NCBI GenBank assembly: GCA_001782015.1
Contig: MFNJ01000013.1
Span: 1-32,012, forward strand
Length of the DNA stretch: 32,012 nucleotides
Direction of reading: 5' to 3'
Source of the DNA: Candidatus Levybacteria bacterium RIFCSPHIGHO2_01_FULL_36_15
Lineage (GTDB): Bacteria > Patescibacteriota > Microgenomatia > Levybacterales > GWA1-39-11
Positions within the stretch are counted from its first letter, which is position 1. Each line of letters starts with the position of its first letter. The notes below the pieces were generated by a model. It did not search any database. It worked only from the letters and a program-made list of their open reading frames with translations, and was not told the origin of the DNA. The position numbers and the translations under genes are program-made. Positions 1 through 7,543 of this stretch are shown here, piece by piece.

Positions 1-67
1 CAACTAATTAGCACTTGCAACTAATACTAATGTTCTGATATAAATCAAATATTACTTTTTATTATTT

Positions 68-838
68 ATGACTTTAAGTAAAGAATTGCCTTCTTCGGTT
101 AAAGGGAGGATGCAGGAAGCAGCAAGTAAATTCAAAGGTTCTGTTTTAACCGATGGCAATAAAGTAATAGTAAACGGCGACGCTGAATTACTTTTCAGAG
201 TCCAGGACGCGTTAGATTCTCCATCAGCACTCCCAACTTACGTAAATTCACGTTCTGAACCACAAGTTAAAACAACCATTGAACCTGCTGCAGCAACTAC
301 TTGTGAGCAGCCTCTTGATAACAAATCTTTTCTTTTACCTGATGGCCATATTGCAATAGTTGCATTCCCTCAGTTGGTTAGACTATTAGATGCTTTACCT
401 TTAGAAGATGAACCTGATATTCCGGTAATAGAAATCATTAGAAAAGCTTGGGAAGGGACTAAAAAAATGCCATCAATGCTTTTGTTGCCTTATCTTCAGT
501 CTCTTATTCCAAAAGCAAGGAAAGGTCTGCCTCCTGAATGGACAATTAGGAATTTAACCACACGTTCGGAAAGCCAGAAAGGTAAAGAACCAAATCTTCA
601 CCTTGTAAAAATAGGGCCTGAAATTGTTCCAGATGCAAAAGCTCACGAAATTTCAAAACGGCTTGGAGTAAAACATCCAAGCGAATCTTTTTTGCAGGAA
701 ATTCGTCTGCAACACATCAGAGTACCTGAAGAATATCCCCGTCTAACACTTAAGGAGGAAGCCGACCTTGAATTTATCCTGCAAAACGGGCATGGAAGGA
801 AAAAAGATAAAGAAGAAGATCACTCCAAGAAAAAGTAA
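68..838 (+). CDS. Hypothetical protein, 256 aa, charged C-terminus
   Basis: I do not recognise this protein. It has no signal peptide and no membrane segment, so it is probably cytoplasmic. The N-terminal 50 residues mix helix and a short beta-rich stretch (KFKGSVLTDGNKVIVNGDAE). A Pro/Ala/Thr-rich linker follows at about residues 60-80. A second folded part begins near LPDGHIAIVAF and runs to about residue 235. The tail is Lys/Glu-rich and ends in KKK. The ATG lies just after an AT-rich stretch with no Shine-Dalgarno sequence, as for many genes here. The gene converges with the leftward gene ending at 844, leaving only 5 bases between them. Coding is supported by length and clean composition, but no function can be given. 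Confidence 0.7.
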   Translation: MTLSKELPSSVKGRMQEAASKFKGSVLTDGNKVIVNGDAELLFRVQDALDSPSALPTYVNSRSEPQVKTTIEPAAATTCEQPLDNKSFLLPDGHIAIVAFPQLVRLLDALPLEDEPDIPVIEIIRKAWEGTKKMPSMLLLPYLQSLIPKARKGLPPEWTIRNLTTRSESQKGKEPNLHLVKIGPEIVPDAKAHEISKRLGVKHPSESFLQEIRLQHIRVPEEYPRLTLKEEADLEFILQNGHGRKKDKEEDHSKKK

Positions 839-843
839 AACCT

Positions 844-2178
844 TTAACCTTTACGCCTTAGCCGTTTACCTATACCTACCAGTAAAGTTCCCAATCCTAT
901 TATTCCTGCTTTGACCATACTATCGTTAGGAATATTTCCGGTCTGAGGTATGGATTTTGGAGAAATAACCTCAACAGTTTTATCTGAGCTTACTGGAACA
1001 GAATCCGTGCGTGACATACTATTGTTAATAGAAGATCCCTCTGTAGTGGGGGTAGGATATGCCTTTTTATCAGGAACCAGTTGAAAATCAGACGGAGGAA
1101 CAATTGATTCTATGTTTCTGCTCTCCCCAGCAGCAACAGGCACGCTTCCAGATGCAAAATGGCTGGTAACTTGTTTGCAAAGAAAAATTGTACCCGTAGC
1201 GCACCCTACTGCGGTCATAACCACGCCTGCTACCGCAGCACGATCTTTTCTTTTTTTTGCCTTAACTTCAGGTTTATCGGATTCAAATACTTCTTCTCCA
1301 TTTGCATCCAGAAGAACTCCTTTTACACGTTTTACTTTAACTCCTTTTTCAGTTCTCTCTTCACGATCACCAAATACAAAACCCTCATCTTCCGTATCCC
1401 CTCGTCTGTTTTTATCAGACTGGTACACAATAACTTCGGGAATTTTACGCGGGACGTTAGAAAAGTCGTCCGTTTCCCCTGGCCAAGCAAAATCTTCAAC
1501 CTGTTCATCTTCACTGCTTTGATTTACCAAATCTTCCATAACTTCTGAGTTTCCAGGCTGGCTGTCTTCATTTGAAAAACCATCTGTTTGTGCAGACACA
1601 TCAACGGAAGAAGTTTGTCTATCTTCCAAAACTGTTTTTTCTTTTTTCAATTTTTTTAACTTTCCTTCACTTAACTTATATTCCTCAAGAGACTGAAGTT
1701 TAGCACGCATCTTGTCATTATTTTGAAATGCTTCTGATTGCTGCAATTTTTCAACATCTATGCTGCCGTCTTGCCTCAAATGATTCGCATAGTTTACAAA
1801 ACCTTTTCTTACAAAATAACTTAATAAGCCCGCTTTTGCGCGGTTTTGTATTTGCAAGACATCAAACGTTACTCTTCCTAAATCTTCTTTTTCTTTCTCA
1901 TCTAAAGACGCAATTTTATCCTGATTGTCCTGCATTATCTGGTCTACTCTCTGCTGCACTTTATTTGCTTTACTTGCTAAACGTCTTGCGTCCTGATGAG
2001 CTGTTTCTGAAACAGAATCTAAAAATGCAAGAGGACCAGCTTCTTTTATCTGGTCTTTTAATCTAAGAGAAATGTTGAATACCTGATTTGGGGAAACTTC
2101 ATATAAAGACTTAGGAGCGCCGTCTATTTGTTTCAAGATGCTTCTCACCTGCTTGGCATTCACCAGTCTTTCTTTCAT
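844..2178 (-). CDS. Predicted membrane protein with C-terminal IPQTG sortase-like sorting signal
   Basis: The 444-residue protein has no N-terminal signal peptide. Residues 1-310 are hydrophilic, largely helical and rich in charged residues, with likely coiled coil. A hydrophobic helix at about 314-337 follows the basic stretch KAKKRKDR. A Ser/Pro/Thr-rich segment of about 70 residues leads to IPQTG at 410-414, a second hydrophobic stretch (about 422-436) and the basic tail KRLRRKG. Motif, hydrophobic span and basic tail in that order match the LPXTG cell-wall sorting signal used by sortases. The inferred topology is a large cytoplasmic N-domain with a short outer linker that could be joined to the wall. 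No sortase lies in this window. Which partner the N-domain binds is unknown. Confidence 0.75.
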   Translation of the reverse strand: MKERLVNAKQVRSILKQIDGAPKSLYEVSPNQVFNISLRLKDQIKEAGPLAFLDSVSETAHQDARRLASKANKVQQRVDQIMQDNQDKIASLDEKEKEDLGRVTFDVLQIQNRAKAGLLSYFVRKGFVNYANHLRQDGSIDVEKLQQSEAFQNNDKMRAKLQSLEEYKLSEGKLKKLKKEKTVLEDRQTSSVDVSAQTDGFSNEDSQPGNSEVMEDLVNQSSEDEQVEDFAWPGETDDFSNVPRKIPEVIVYQSDKNRRGDTEDEGFVFGDREERTEKGVKVKRVKGVLLDANGEEVFESDKPEVKAKKRKDRAAVAGVVMTAVGCATGTIFLCKQVTSHFASGSVPVAAGESRNIESIVPPSDFQLVPDKKAYPTPTTEGSSINNSMSRTDSVPVSSDKTVEVISPKSIPQTGNIPNDSMVKAGIIGLGTLLVGIGKRLRRKG

Positions 2179-2323
2179 AAATTAATTATCTTTAAAAAAC
2201 AATAACCATTTGGTTAAAGGGTAAATTTTAAGACAGGAAAGTAAGAAAAAAATAAATTAAAGGTAAAGTCATTGTAAGAAATTTATTGATTAACGGGCAT
2301 TTCTTTAAACGGTTGGTACGCTA

Positions 2324-2352
2324 TTGACAGTGTATCTTATAATGTGTAAAAT
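2324..2352 (+). promoter_or_regulatory. Consensus promoter for the 2359 gene, leaderless
   Basis: TTGACA at 2324-2329, a 17-base spacer, and TAAAAT at 2347-2352. The ATG starts 7 bases after the -10 box, so transcription should begin at or next to the A of the start codon. Confidence 0.65.
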
Positions 2353-2358
2353 TACGCC

Positions 2359-2895
2359 ATGGGTCAGAAAGGTGAAACATTACAGTTGCAGGAAAATGGT
2401 ACTTTCTCGCGGGGAGAAAATGTTCATTACGCGGGAAAATTAATGGACATAGCTCTTAAAAATTTAGGAAATAATCCGGAGTTTCAAAAGGAACTTGAGA
2501 AAACCGGAAAACCATTTGATACCGATACCCCAAAGGATACCAGAGTACATGAAAATATTGTAGTTTTTTCTTCGGGGGATCTTGCAATAGGAGTTAGAAT
2601 CAGAATCACTGGTATCTCTAAGACTCTTGAAATAAGCAGAAGGTTTCAGCCTGATGGTCAATTTAAATGGAACGACCAGTCATTCATATCTTTATCTTAT
2701 CCCCTTGATTCTGAGTCTGACTCTCAAAATTATGATCAGGGAGATATTTGTTTTGGCCGGGTAACCGAAAATTCAGATCCTGTACCAGTGGACTTCCACA
2801 ATTCTCAACCTACTGCTGATATACTGCGATTTGTGGTAAAAAGTTTAAATCCGCGCTCCGTAACAAGATCTTCGGCTGAGGCTAAAAAAAAATAA
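2359..2895 (+). CDS. Hypothetical protein with GDICFG motif, 178 aa
   Basis: Unrecognised protein without signal peptide or membrane helix. The central part alternates hydrophobic and polar residues as a beta-sheet protein would (ENIVVFSSGDLAIGVRIRI, then ISKTLEISRRF). Near residue 130 it carries YDQGDICFGRV, which is closely repeated as YRHGDICFGKV in the next gene, so the two are probably distant paralogues or share a small domain. The tail is Lys-rich. The start is well supported by a TTGACA/TAAAAT promoter placed so that the mRNA begins at the ATG. No biochemical role can be assigned. Confidence 0.7.
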   Translation: MGQKGETLQLQENGTFSRGENVHYAGKLMDIALKNLGNNPEFQKELEKTGKPFDTDTPKDTRVHENIVVFSSGDLAIGVRIRITGISKTLEISRRFQPDGQFKWNDQSFISLSYPLDSESDSQNYDQGDICFGRVTENSDPVPVDFHNSQPTADILRFVVKSLNPRSVTRSSAEAKKK

Positions 2896-2985
2896 TTTTT
2901 CTATGACTCTATATAACTCTAAAAAAAGCCAAGACAGCATAACCATTGACTAAGGCAGATGTTTTTGCTAAATATAATATAATTT

Positions 2986-3354
2986 ATGTCAACGCAGGAA
3001 AGAAATTTTTCAACAGAAAGACTTGGAACCCTCAAGATCGGCAATATTGATGTAAACGGATTATATTTAAACTTAAATTATCGTCATGGGGATATATGTT
3101 TTGGAAAAGTAGTAAAAGCTGCCAGAGAATGCGCAGACGCGCACCCAACAATAGCCGCGGCGCTTGCGCAAAATATAATATTACATGATAGACAAAGACA
3201 AGAAAAAGTTCAGAGTTTGGCGCCGGAGACTCTACCCACTACAAGTTCTGGTGTTAAAAGTCCAGAAATTCCCCTTCCTCTTCCATCACGAATAAGAGAA
3301 ATATTTGTAAATCTCGCTGGGAAAGCTGGGCAAATAGTTTCTTCTGGAAGATAG
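2986..3354 (+). CDS. Small hypothetical protein with GDICFG motif, 122 aa
   Basis: Unrecognised protein, possibly related to its upstream neighbour through the shared YxxGDICFG(K/R)V motif at about residues 33-43. After the motif comes an Ala-rich helix (AAALAQNIILHD) and a Pro/Ser-rich linker. The C-terminal helix is basic. The ATG sits just downstream of overlapping TATAAT boxes at 2973-2983 and has no Shine-Dalgarno sequence, fitting a leaderless or near-leaderless transcript. It is read in the same direction as the 2359 gene but is 90 bases away with its own -10 box. The next gene (3377-4411) converges on it. Confidence 0.65.
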   Translation: MSTQERNFSTERLGTLKIGNIDVNGLYLNLNYRHGDICFGKVVKAARECADAHPTIAAALAQNIILHDRQRQEKVQSLAPETLPTTSSGVKSPEIPLPLPSRIREIFVNLAGKAGQIVSSGR

Positions 3355-3376
3355 ACATTCCAATTCAAATACGCTT

Positions 3377-4411
3377 TTAAATCCGCAGAGACACTCTTTT
3401 ATACTGCACTTTTGCGTGAGGGTCAAAAAAAACTGTATCCACAGGAAACTTGAAATCGGAAGATATGGCATCACTTATTCTTTCCGCAAAATTTCTGTCT
3501 TTAATTCTCCAAATCGCTCGCATCTGTTCCAAATATCTATCTGTTCCGGCTGACACTCCTAAAACAACAGGAGCTTTTTTATGACTTGTTGCATGAGTAC
3601 GGGTTGCAATCGCAAGCGGTATAGTTTCGTTGATTGTTGGCAACCGCAAAGGATAGCAAAGAACTAAGTCTCCTTCTGTTTTTTGGTAATCCAAAAATTC
3701 ATCAGCAGAAACCTCTTCGTGGGGAAAATTGATTTTAACAGCAGTCCTGCCGGCAATAAGTTTTTTTTGCGTCAGTTCCTCGTGAGCATTAGCATAACTT
3801 AACTCAACTCTCCCTGCTCCTGAATAACCAGCCGGTTGTATGAAATTCAAGTTTTGCTTTTTTAAAGCATCCTCTATTTTCTCAATAAATGAAATGTTTC
3901 TGTCCGGATACCAAAATATATGATTTCCACCAGCTCCCACAAAAAGCCCACGGACATGAGGAAGACAGTGAAGCTGCATAATCGTTCCATGGTATTTTTC
4001 TATATCTTCCGCTATTTCTGAAAACGATCTATCAAAAAATCTATCTGTAAGATCACCACAATCAACCAAATTTTTTGAATCCAACCGATACGGTCTTGCA
4101 GTTACCATAAAAGTTAAATCTTCTCCTTCAATCGGTAAAGTAACTGTAGTCATTGGAACTGCCTTTTGAGTGTAAAGATGAAAATAAGTTTTTCCGTCTT
4201 TTTCTACCGGAACAAGCCTGCTTCTGAACTGCTCAAAAGGCATATATTCTCTTGGGTCAGGGACAAAATCCGTGCTCCACCAATAAGGTGATCCTGCCCG
4301 TATTGAACCTTCTGTTCTTAATTTTTTAATTATTTCAATTGAGGGCTTATGAACATTCAGAAATTCCAAATTTACCGGAGGCGGATTACCTTCTGTTTCT
4401 CTTGAGAGCAT
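3377..4411 (-). CDS. Hypothetical protein, 344 aa
   Basis: Unrecognised soluble protein with no signal peptide or membrane helix. It is well folded by composition: aromatic-rich stretches (PYWWSTDFVPDPREYMPF), a His/Cys segment (MQLHCLPHVRGLFVGAGG), and a C-terminal half with IRVPEE-like acidic loops and AIATRTHATSH. I chose the ATG at 4411 over an in-frame start at 4513. TATAAT (4426-4421 on this strand) lies 10 bases before the 4411 ATG, and the longer form would overlap the end of the upstream gene by 68 bases. The N-terminal extension in the long form also looks less like the rest. The function is unknown. The nearby unit 5560-4446 runs in the same direction. Confidence 0.68.
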   Translation of the reverse strand: MLSRETEGNPPPVNLEFLNVHKPSIEIIKKLRTEGSIRAGSPYWWSTDFVPDPREYMPFEQFRSRLVPVEKDGKTYFHLYTQKAVPMTTVTLPIEGEDLTFMVTARPYRLDSKNLVDCGDLTDRFFDRSFSEIAEDIEKYHGTIMQLHCLPHVRGLFVGAGGNHIFWYPDRNISFIEKIEDALKKQNLNFIQPAGYSGAGRVELSYANAHEELTQKKLIAGRTAVKINFPHEEVSADEFLDYQKTEGDLVLCYPLRLPTINETIPLAIATRTHATSHKKAPVVLGVSAGTDRYLEQMRAIWRIKDRNFAERISDAISSDFKFPVDTVFFDPHAKVQYKRVSLRI

Positions 4412-4445
4412 ATCAGTGGAATTATAACCTATTTTGAGGGAATTT

Positions 4446-5204
4446 TTATATAACAAGCTTAAGCAATTCTTCTCTATGGAATTTTGTATTTCTGAGATTT
4501 GTTCCAATCCCAAGCGCTATTTTTGTGCCGTTTATATTTTCCAGAATTCCCATTGCCAGAACCACTCCATAGTCTGGCACATCAAGTTCCCATTTTATAA
4601 ATCCCGGCCCAAAAACTTTATTTGTTATTTTTCTAATCTGCTCAATTGTTAAAGTAGTATCAACGTCAATCTGAAAATGCGGAATCCAGAAATTTATATC
4701 TTTGTTTCTTTTGTTTAAGACTATTTCAAATAATGAGTTTTTCCAGTTGGAAACGTTTCCGATAAACAGCCATCTTTGGGTAAAATCATTTGATTCTTCT
4801 TCAAAAAGCTTTAAAGAATTCCTTAAAACAGAAGATTTTATATGTTCAACTTCATTATCCAGATCTTCACAATTAAAGCTAATTCCCAAGTGATTTAATC
4901 TTACAAAATTATTGGAAATATTACTAAGAAAACAAGAAAATTTATCAACGTTATATTTTTTCCTATCACTGTCAAAATCAACTAAATTAATTCTATTTTC
5001 AAAACTTTTCTCTGCAACAATAACATCAAAAAGATTTATTTCAAAAACTTTCGTTTTCCCACTGTAAAGCGTAACGGTTGAATCATCAATTTTCATAGGT
5101 GGTTTTTTTGTTACCGCTTGCATCTCATGAAGATTTTTTAAGTATTCTATTAATAGCCTGTTTACTGCAAACCCATTTTCTAATTGTTTTTTTGTCTTTG
5201 CCAT
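4446..5204 (-). CDS. Hypothetical protein in a two-gene unit with a possible DNA-binding protein, 252 aa
   Basis: Unrecognised protein. It is Asn/Lys/Ile-rich and lacks a signal peptide and membrane helices. Residues 1-35 are helical and basic. The middle carries alternating beta-type stretches (STVTLYSGKTKVFEINLFDVIV). The C-terminal half includes TLTIEQIRKITNKVFGPG and a glycine-containing hydrophobic patch (YGVVLAMGILENINGTKIAL). It starts 2 bases after the stop of the 117-residue gene upstream, so the two are almost certainly co-transcribed and may be translationally linked. Its composition is more AT-biased than its neighbours, which may reflect relaxed selection or transfer. No family can be named. 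Confidence 0.65.
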   Translation of the reverse strand: MAKTKKQLENGFAVNRLLIEYLKNLHEMQAVTKKPPMKIDDSTVTLYSGKTKVFEINLFDVIVAEKSFENRINLVDFDSDRKKYNVDKFSCFLSNISNNFVRLNHLGISFNCEDLDNEVEHIKSSVLRNSLKLFEEESNDFTQRWLFIGNVSNWKNSLFEIVLNKRNKDINFWIPHFQIDVDTTLTIEQIRKITNKVFGPGFIKWELDVPDYGVVLAMGILENINGTKIALGIGTNLRNTKFHREELLKLVI

Positions 5205-5206
5205 GA

Positions 5207-5560
5207 TTAACCGCTTCCGTTTCCTTCTCTTTTTAATTTTTGGATATTGTTTCCGCCCAGATATTGTTTCACTGATTGGTAAACGCCCCAGGGATTTTTG
5301 AATTTCAGCATTCTCCCAATCTGTGACCAGCTATATTTGCCAGTTTGTCTTAACTCAATGGCCGCTTCTATTCTCCCGTTATAAAACTGCGGCCTAAACT
5401 CTGGGAAACCTGCTTCTTCAATATATCTGCAGTATTGAGAGGAAGATCCTGAAGGAATTTCTCCCATCGCCTTTTCCACTTCACCTACGGTTGGAATACC
5501 TATGTTCACATTTTCTAGGTATTCACGTTGCCTTGAAGTAAGCTCTTTATCTGAAGCCAT
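5207..5560 (-). CDS. Possible helix-turn-helix protein, 117 aa
   Basis: The 117-residue protein is basic and helical. The segment around residues 66-100 (AAIELRQTGKYSWSQIGRML, then a K/N/P turn and YQSVKQYLGG) reads as a helix-turn-helix: 'the interval W-S-Q-I-G-R-M-L' resembles the WxxIAxxL pattern of resolvase- and SPO0J-like HTH units. That assignment is inference; a structure-based comparison would decide it. The start is supported by TATTAT at 5572-5567 on this strand with the ATG 7 bases after it. It is first in a two-gene unit with the 252-residue unknown, so it may regulate that gene or act with its product. Confidence 0.6.
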   Translation of the reverse strand: MASDKELTSRQREYLENVNIGIPTVGEVEKAMGEIPSGSSSQYCRYIEEAGFPEFRPQFYNGRIEAAIELRQTGKYSWSQIGRMLKFKNPWGVYQSVKQYLGGNNIQKLKREGNGSG

Positions 5561-5638
5561 ACAAGCATAATATTATTTTGGAGTGAAAAAATCAACTATT
5601 TTGAGAAGTTTTAGAAAAATATCGAATTTTATAAGTAT

Positions 5639-6136
5639 TTATCTTTTGCCCTTTCCGTTGGAATGAACTTCTACTCCGTTTTCTTCTCTTTGTCCGATAT
5701 CCTTCAAAGCCTGAACAATTGCGCCTATCGCATATTTTGCATTCTCAATCATTTCTCCTTCTGAAACTTGTCTTAGTCCACTCACTGCCTGACAACCATT
5801 AAAATCTACAATTCTTCCTTTTAACATTTTTCCTGAGACAGAAAGGAAATAAGAAGAGCTGCTGCCGGAACCATTTTGCTTTTTGTGAGTTTGTGGAATC
5901 GGTATGGGCAAAAGTTTTTCCTTTTCTTCTTCTGTTCCCTTCCTCACCGTCTGCTCGCTAAACCCTCCCCTTTCGTCCAACTGCTCTGCCCTTCTTGCAA
6001 GAAGTCTTTGACTTTTAACTAAAGCCGCGCTAGATGATGCTTCAAGACTGAATACATCATAAGCAGCCATTTGTCTTATTAACTCATTCGTACTAGCTAT
6101 ACCTGCTTTTGCGCCTTGTTGTTCCACAGCAACCAT
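5639..6136 (-). CDS. Hypothetical protein, 165 aa
   Basis: Unrecognised protein. The N-terminal 55 residues are Ala/Ser-rich and helical, with a basic patch (KSQRLLARRAEQ). A Glu/Lys-rich linker (GTEEEKEKLL) and a Gly/Ser segment follow. The second half contains a beta-like stretch (YFLSVSGKMLKGRIVDFNG) and an Ala-rich helix near IGAIVQALKDIG. It has no signal peptide and no membrane segment. A strong promoter (TTGACT, 17 bases, TATATA) places the transcript start at the ATG. It diverges from the 86-residue gene at 6241. Confidence 0.6.
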   Translation of the reverse strand: MVAVEQQGAKAGIASTNELIRQMAAYDVFSLEASSSAALVKSQRLLARRAEQLDERGGFSEQTVRKGTEEEKEKLLPIPIPQTHKKQNGSGSSSSYFLSVSGKMLKGRIVDFNGCQAVSGLRQVSEGEMIENAKYAIGAIVQALKDIGQREENGVEVHSNGKGKR

Positions 6137-6144
6137 ATAATATT

Positions 6145-6173
6145 TATATAATACTTTTAATATTAAAAGTCAA
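6145..6173 (-). promoter_or_regulatory. Promoter of the 165-aa gene, leaderless
   Basis: On the minus strand TTGACT (6173-6168), a 17-base spacer and TATATA (6150-6145). The ATG at 6136 is 9 bases past the -10 box. The spacer contains a palindromic AT-rich stretch (TTTTAATATTAAAA). Confidence 0.6.
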
Positions 6174-6184
6174 ATTTGATTGAT

Positions 6185-6214
6185 TTGACAATATATAAAC
6201 CTGTATTGTAAGAT
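6185..6214 (+). promoter_or_regulatory. Promoter of the 86-aa gene
   Basis: TTGACA at 6185-6190, 18-base spacer, TAAGAT at 6209-6214. It lies back to back with the promoter of the divergent gene starting at 6136. The expected transcript start near 6221 would leave a leader of about 20 bases before the ATG at 6241. Confidence 0.5.
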
Positions 6215-6240
6215 TCCATGAAAGGCCTTATTAAACAAGC

Positions 6241-6501
6241 ATGAATTATAAAGAAGCGCGCGAACTTGCGCTAAAAGTAAATTTACTCTGCGGCCAGGCA
6301 ATGGCCGGAATTGGTGATTGGTTTAGGGCTGAGGGAGATAAAGGTACAATATTTTGCAAAGATAAAATTCTTAATAATTCCAGGCTCGACAGGAAGAAAG
6401 AGGTAGAATATAGTTGCCGGATAATGAGCAAAAATGGCGGATTCTGTCCAAAACAAGTTGCCGCAAGTACTCTTGCCCAGGCCAAAGGCAACAATCGATA
6501 A
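6241..6501 (+). CDS. Small Cys-containing hypothetical protein, 86 aa
   Basis: Unrecognised 86-residue protein. It begins with an amphipathic helix (YKEARELALKVN) and carries four cysteines, in LLCGQ, IFCKDK, YSCRIM and GFCPKQ. This suggests a small metal-bound or disulfide fold, though the cysteines do not form a classic CxxC pair. It has no signal peptide. The start follows a TTGACA/TAAGAT promoter. The opposite strand also has a long open frame here, but promoter placement and leading helix favour this strand. Function unknown. Confidence 0.5.
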   Translation: MNYKEARELALKVNLLCGQAMAGIGDWFRAEGDKGTIFCKDKILNNSRLDRKKEVEYSCRIMSKNGGFCPKQVAASTLAQAKGNNR

Positions 6502-6556
6502 ACCCCATATCTTAACAGATTTCTTTCAGATATATTATTTTTATATTATGTTGGTA

Positions 6557-6565
6557 TGGTATAAT
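6557..6565 (+). promoter_or_regulatory. Extended -10 promoter of the trehalose synthase locus
   Basis: TGGTATAAT (TG-n-TATAAT) at 6557-6565, about 28 bases before the ATG at 6594. No Shine-Dalgarno sequence is seen in the short leader. Confidence 0.5.
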
Positions 6566-6593
6566 TGACCTTTTCAAATACATTTTCTAGCAC

Positions 6594-7289
6594 ATGAAAC
6601 AATTTATTATAGCCATAGTTTCTATCTTGATAATTGTAAGTTTTGTGGTTGTACTCTTAACAGAAAGACAAACACGACAGGAAGAACAGATCCTTAAAAC
6701 AGACCTACAATATACTTCCATATTAATCGCAGAAAGCTTAAAAGATGTAATAGAACCTTATTACCCAAATGCCTCAAGTGAATCAATTAAACAGATAGCA
6801 CAACAATTTATTGATAAGGAAAAAGCAAAAGGCATAGTGATATACGACAGTAAAAACGAAATCACGCTAAAATCTTTAGAGTTTCCCTCCGGTTTTCCAG
6901 ATTATAAAACTATTGCAATTAAGGCTATGAGGCAAAACAAAAATACGGATGAATTTATTCAATATAACAATAAAAACCTATACCTTTTGGCAATACCTTT
7001 GCATAGTGAATTTGCATCCTCCTCTAACCGGATTTCGGGGGCGCTTATAACCATTCAAGACGCAAGCTACATTGATACTATACTTCAAGATGTCTGGAAA
7101 GATAATATGATGCATCTTGCCATATACTCTTTGATTATATCTTTAACTTTAATCTTAATGACTCATTGGATTTTTTCCCGGCCAATAATTTATCTGGTAG
7201 AGCTTATTAAAAAAGCCCGCATTGGAAAAATAGACCAGAATTCATTATCTTTTAACGGCCACTTTATTTTTCAGCCCTTAATTAATTAA
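6594..7289 (+). CDS. N-terminal sensor fragment of the broken trehalose-6-phosphate synthase
   Basis: This 231-residue piece has a membrane helix at about residues 4-23 and an extracytoplasmic region of about 150 residues. It includes a PAS/Cache-like beta segment (KGIVIYDSKNEITLKSLEF and LYLLAIPLH). A second membrane helix lies at about 174-194, ending in SRPIIYLVELIKKARIG. The layout is that of a two-helix sensor with a HAMP-like exit, as in histidine kinases. Here it leads into a trehalose-6-phosphate synthase instead. It stops at TAA 7287-7289 in the linker, where a charged residue is expected (FQPLIN-stop-VSKI). Confidence 0.6.
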   Translation: MKQFIIAIVSILIIVSFVVVLLTERQTRQEEQILKTDLQYTSILIAESLKDVIEPYYPNASSESIKQIAQQFIDKEKAKGIVIYDSKNEITLKSLEFPSGFPDYKTIAIKAMRQNKNTDEFIQYNNKNLYLLAIPLHSEFASSSNRISGALITIQDASYIDTILQDVWKDNMMHLAIYSLIISLTLILMTHWIFSRPIIYLVELIKKARIGKIDQNSLSFNGHFIFQPLIN

Positions 7290-7543
7290 GTAAGTAAAAT
7301 TAATAAAAGTCTCTTAGACGCGGGGCGTACCGCAAGTTATGAAGCGCGACTTAGACTGGAAAAACTTGATTCTCCCTGGACAGCCGAAAGGCTTAAAGAA
7401 TTTACAAAAAGCGTACTGAAAGGAAGAACTGTATTTCTTGTATCCAATAGGGAGCCATATATTCATACTAAATTAAATAACCAGATAACTTATTTTCAGC
7501 CCGCAAGCGGAATGGCAACCGGAATTGAACCGCTTATGCGTGC

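Noticed and set aside
1112-1548. Long plus-strand open frames opposite the IPQTG protein
   Set aside because: They lie wholly inside the 844-2178 gene, have no promoter or ribosome site, and their composition mirrors the opposite strand.
2324-2343. TTGACA (2324) paired with TATAAT (2338) as the promoter
   Set aside because: The spacing is only 8 bases. TAAAAT at 2347 gives the correct 17 bases with the same -35.
4412-4513. Longer N-terminus for the 344-residue protein
   Set aside because: It would overlap the upstream gene by 68 bases and precede the TATAAT that fits the 4411 start.
7287-7289. Recoding of TAA as a sense codon in the trehalose synthase
   Set aside because: Other genes here use TAA as an ordinary stop, and the second lesion downstream points to decay or sequence error.
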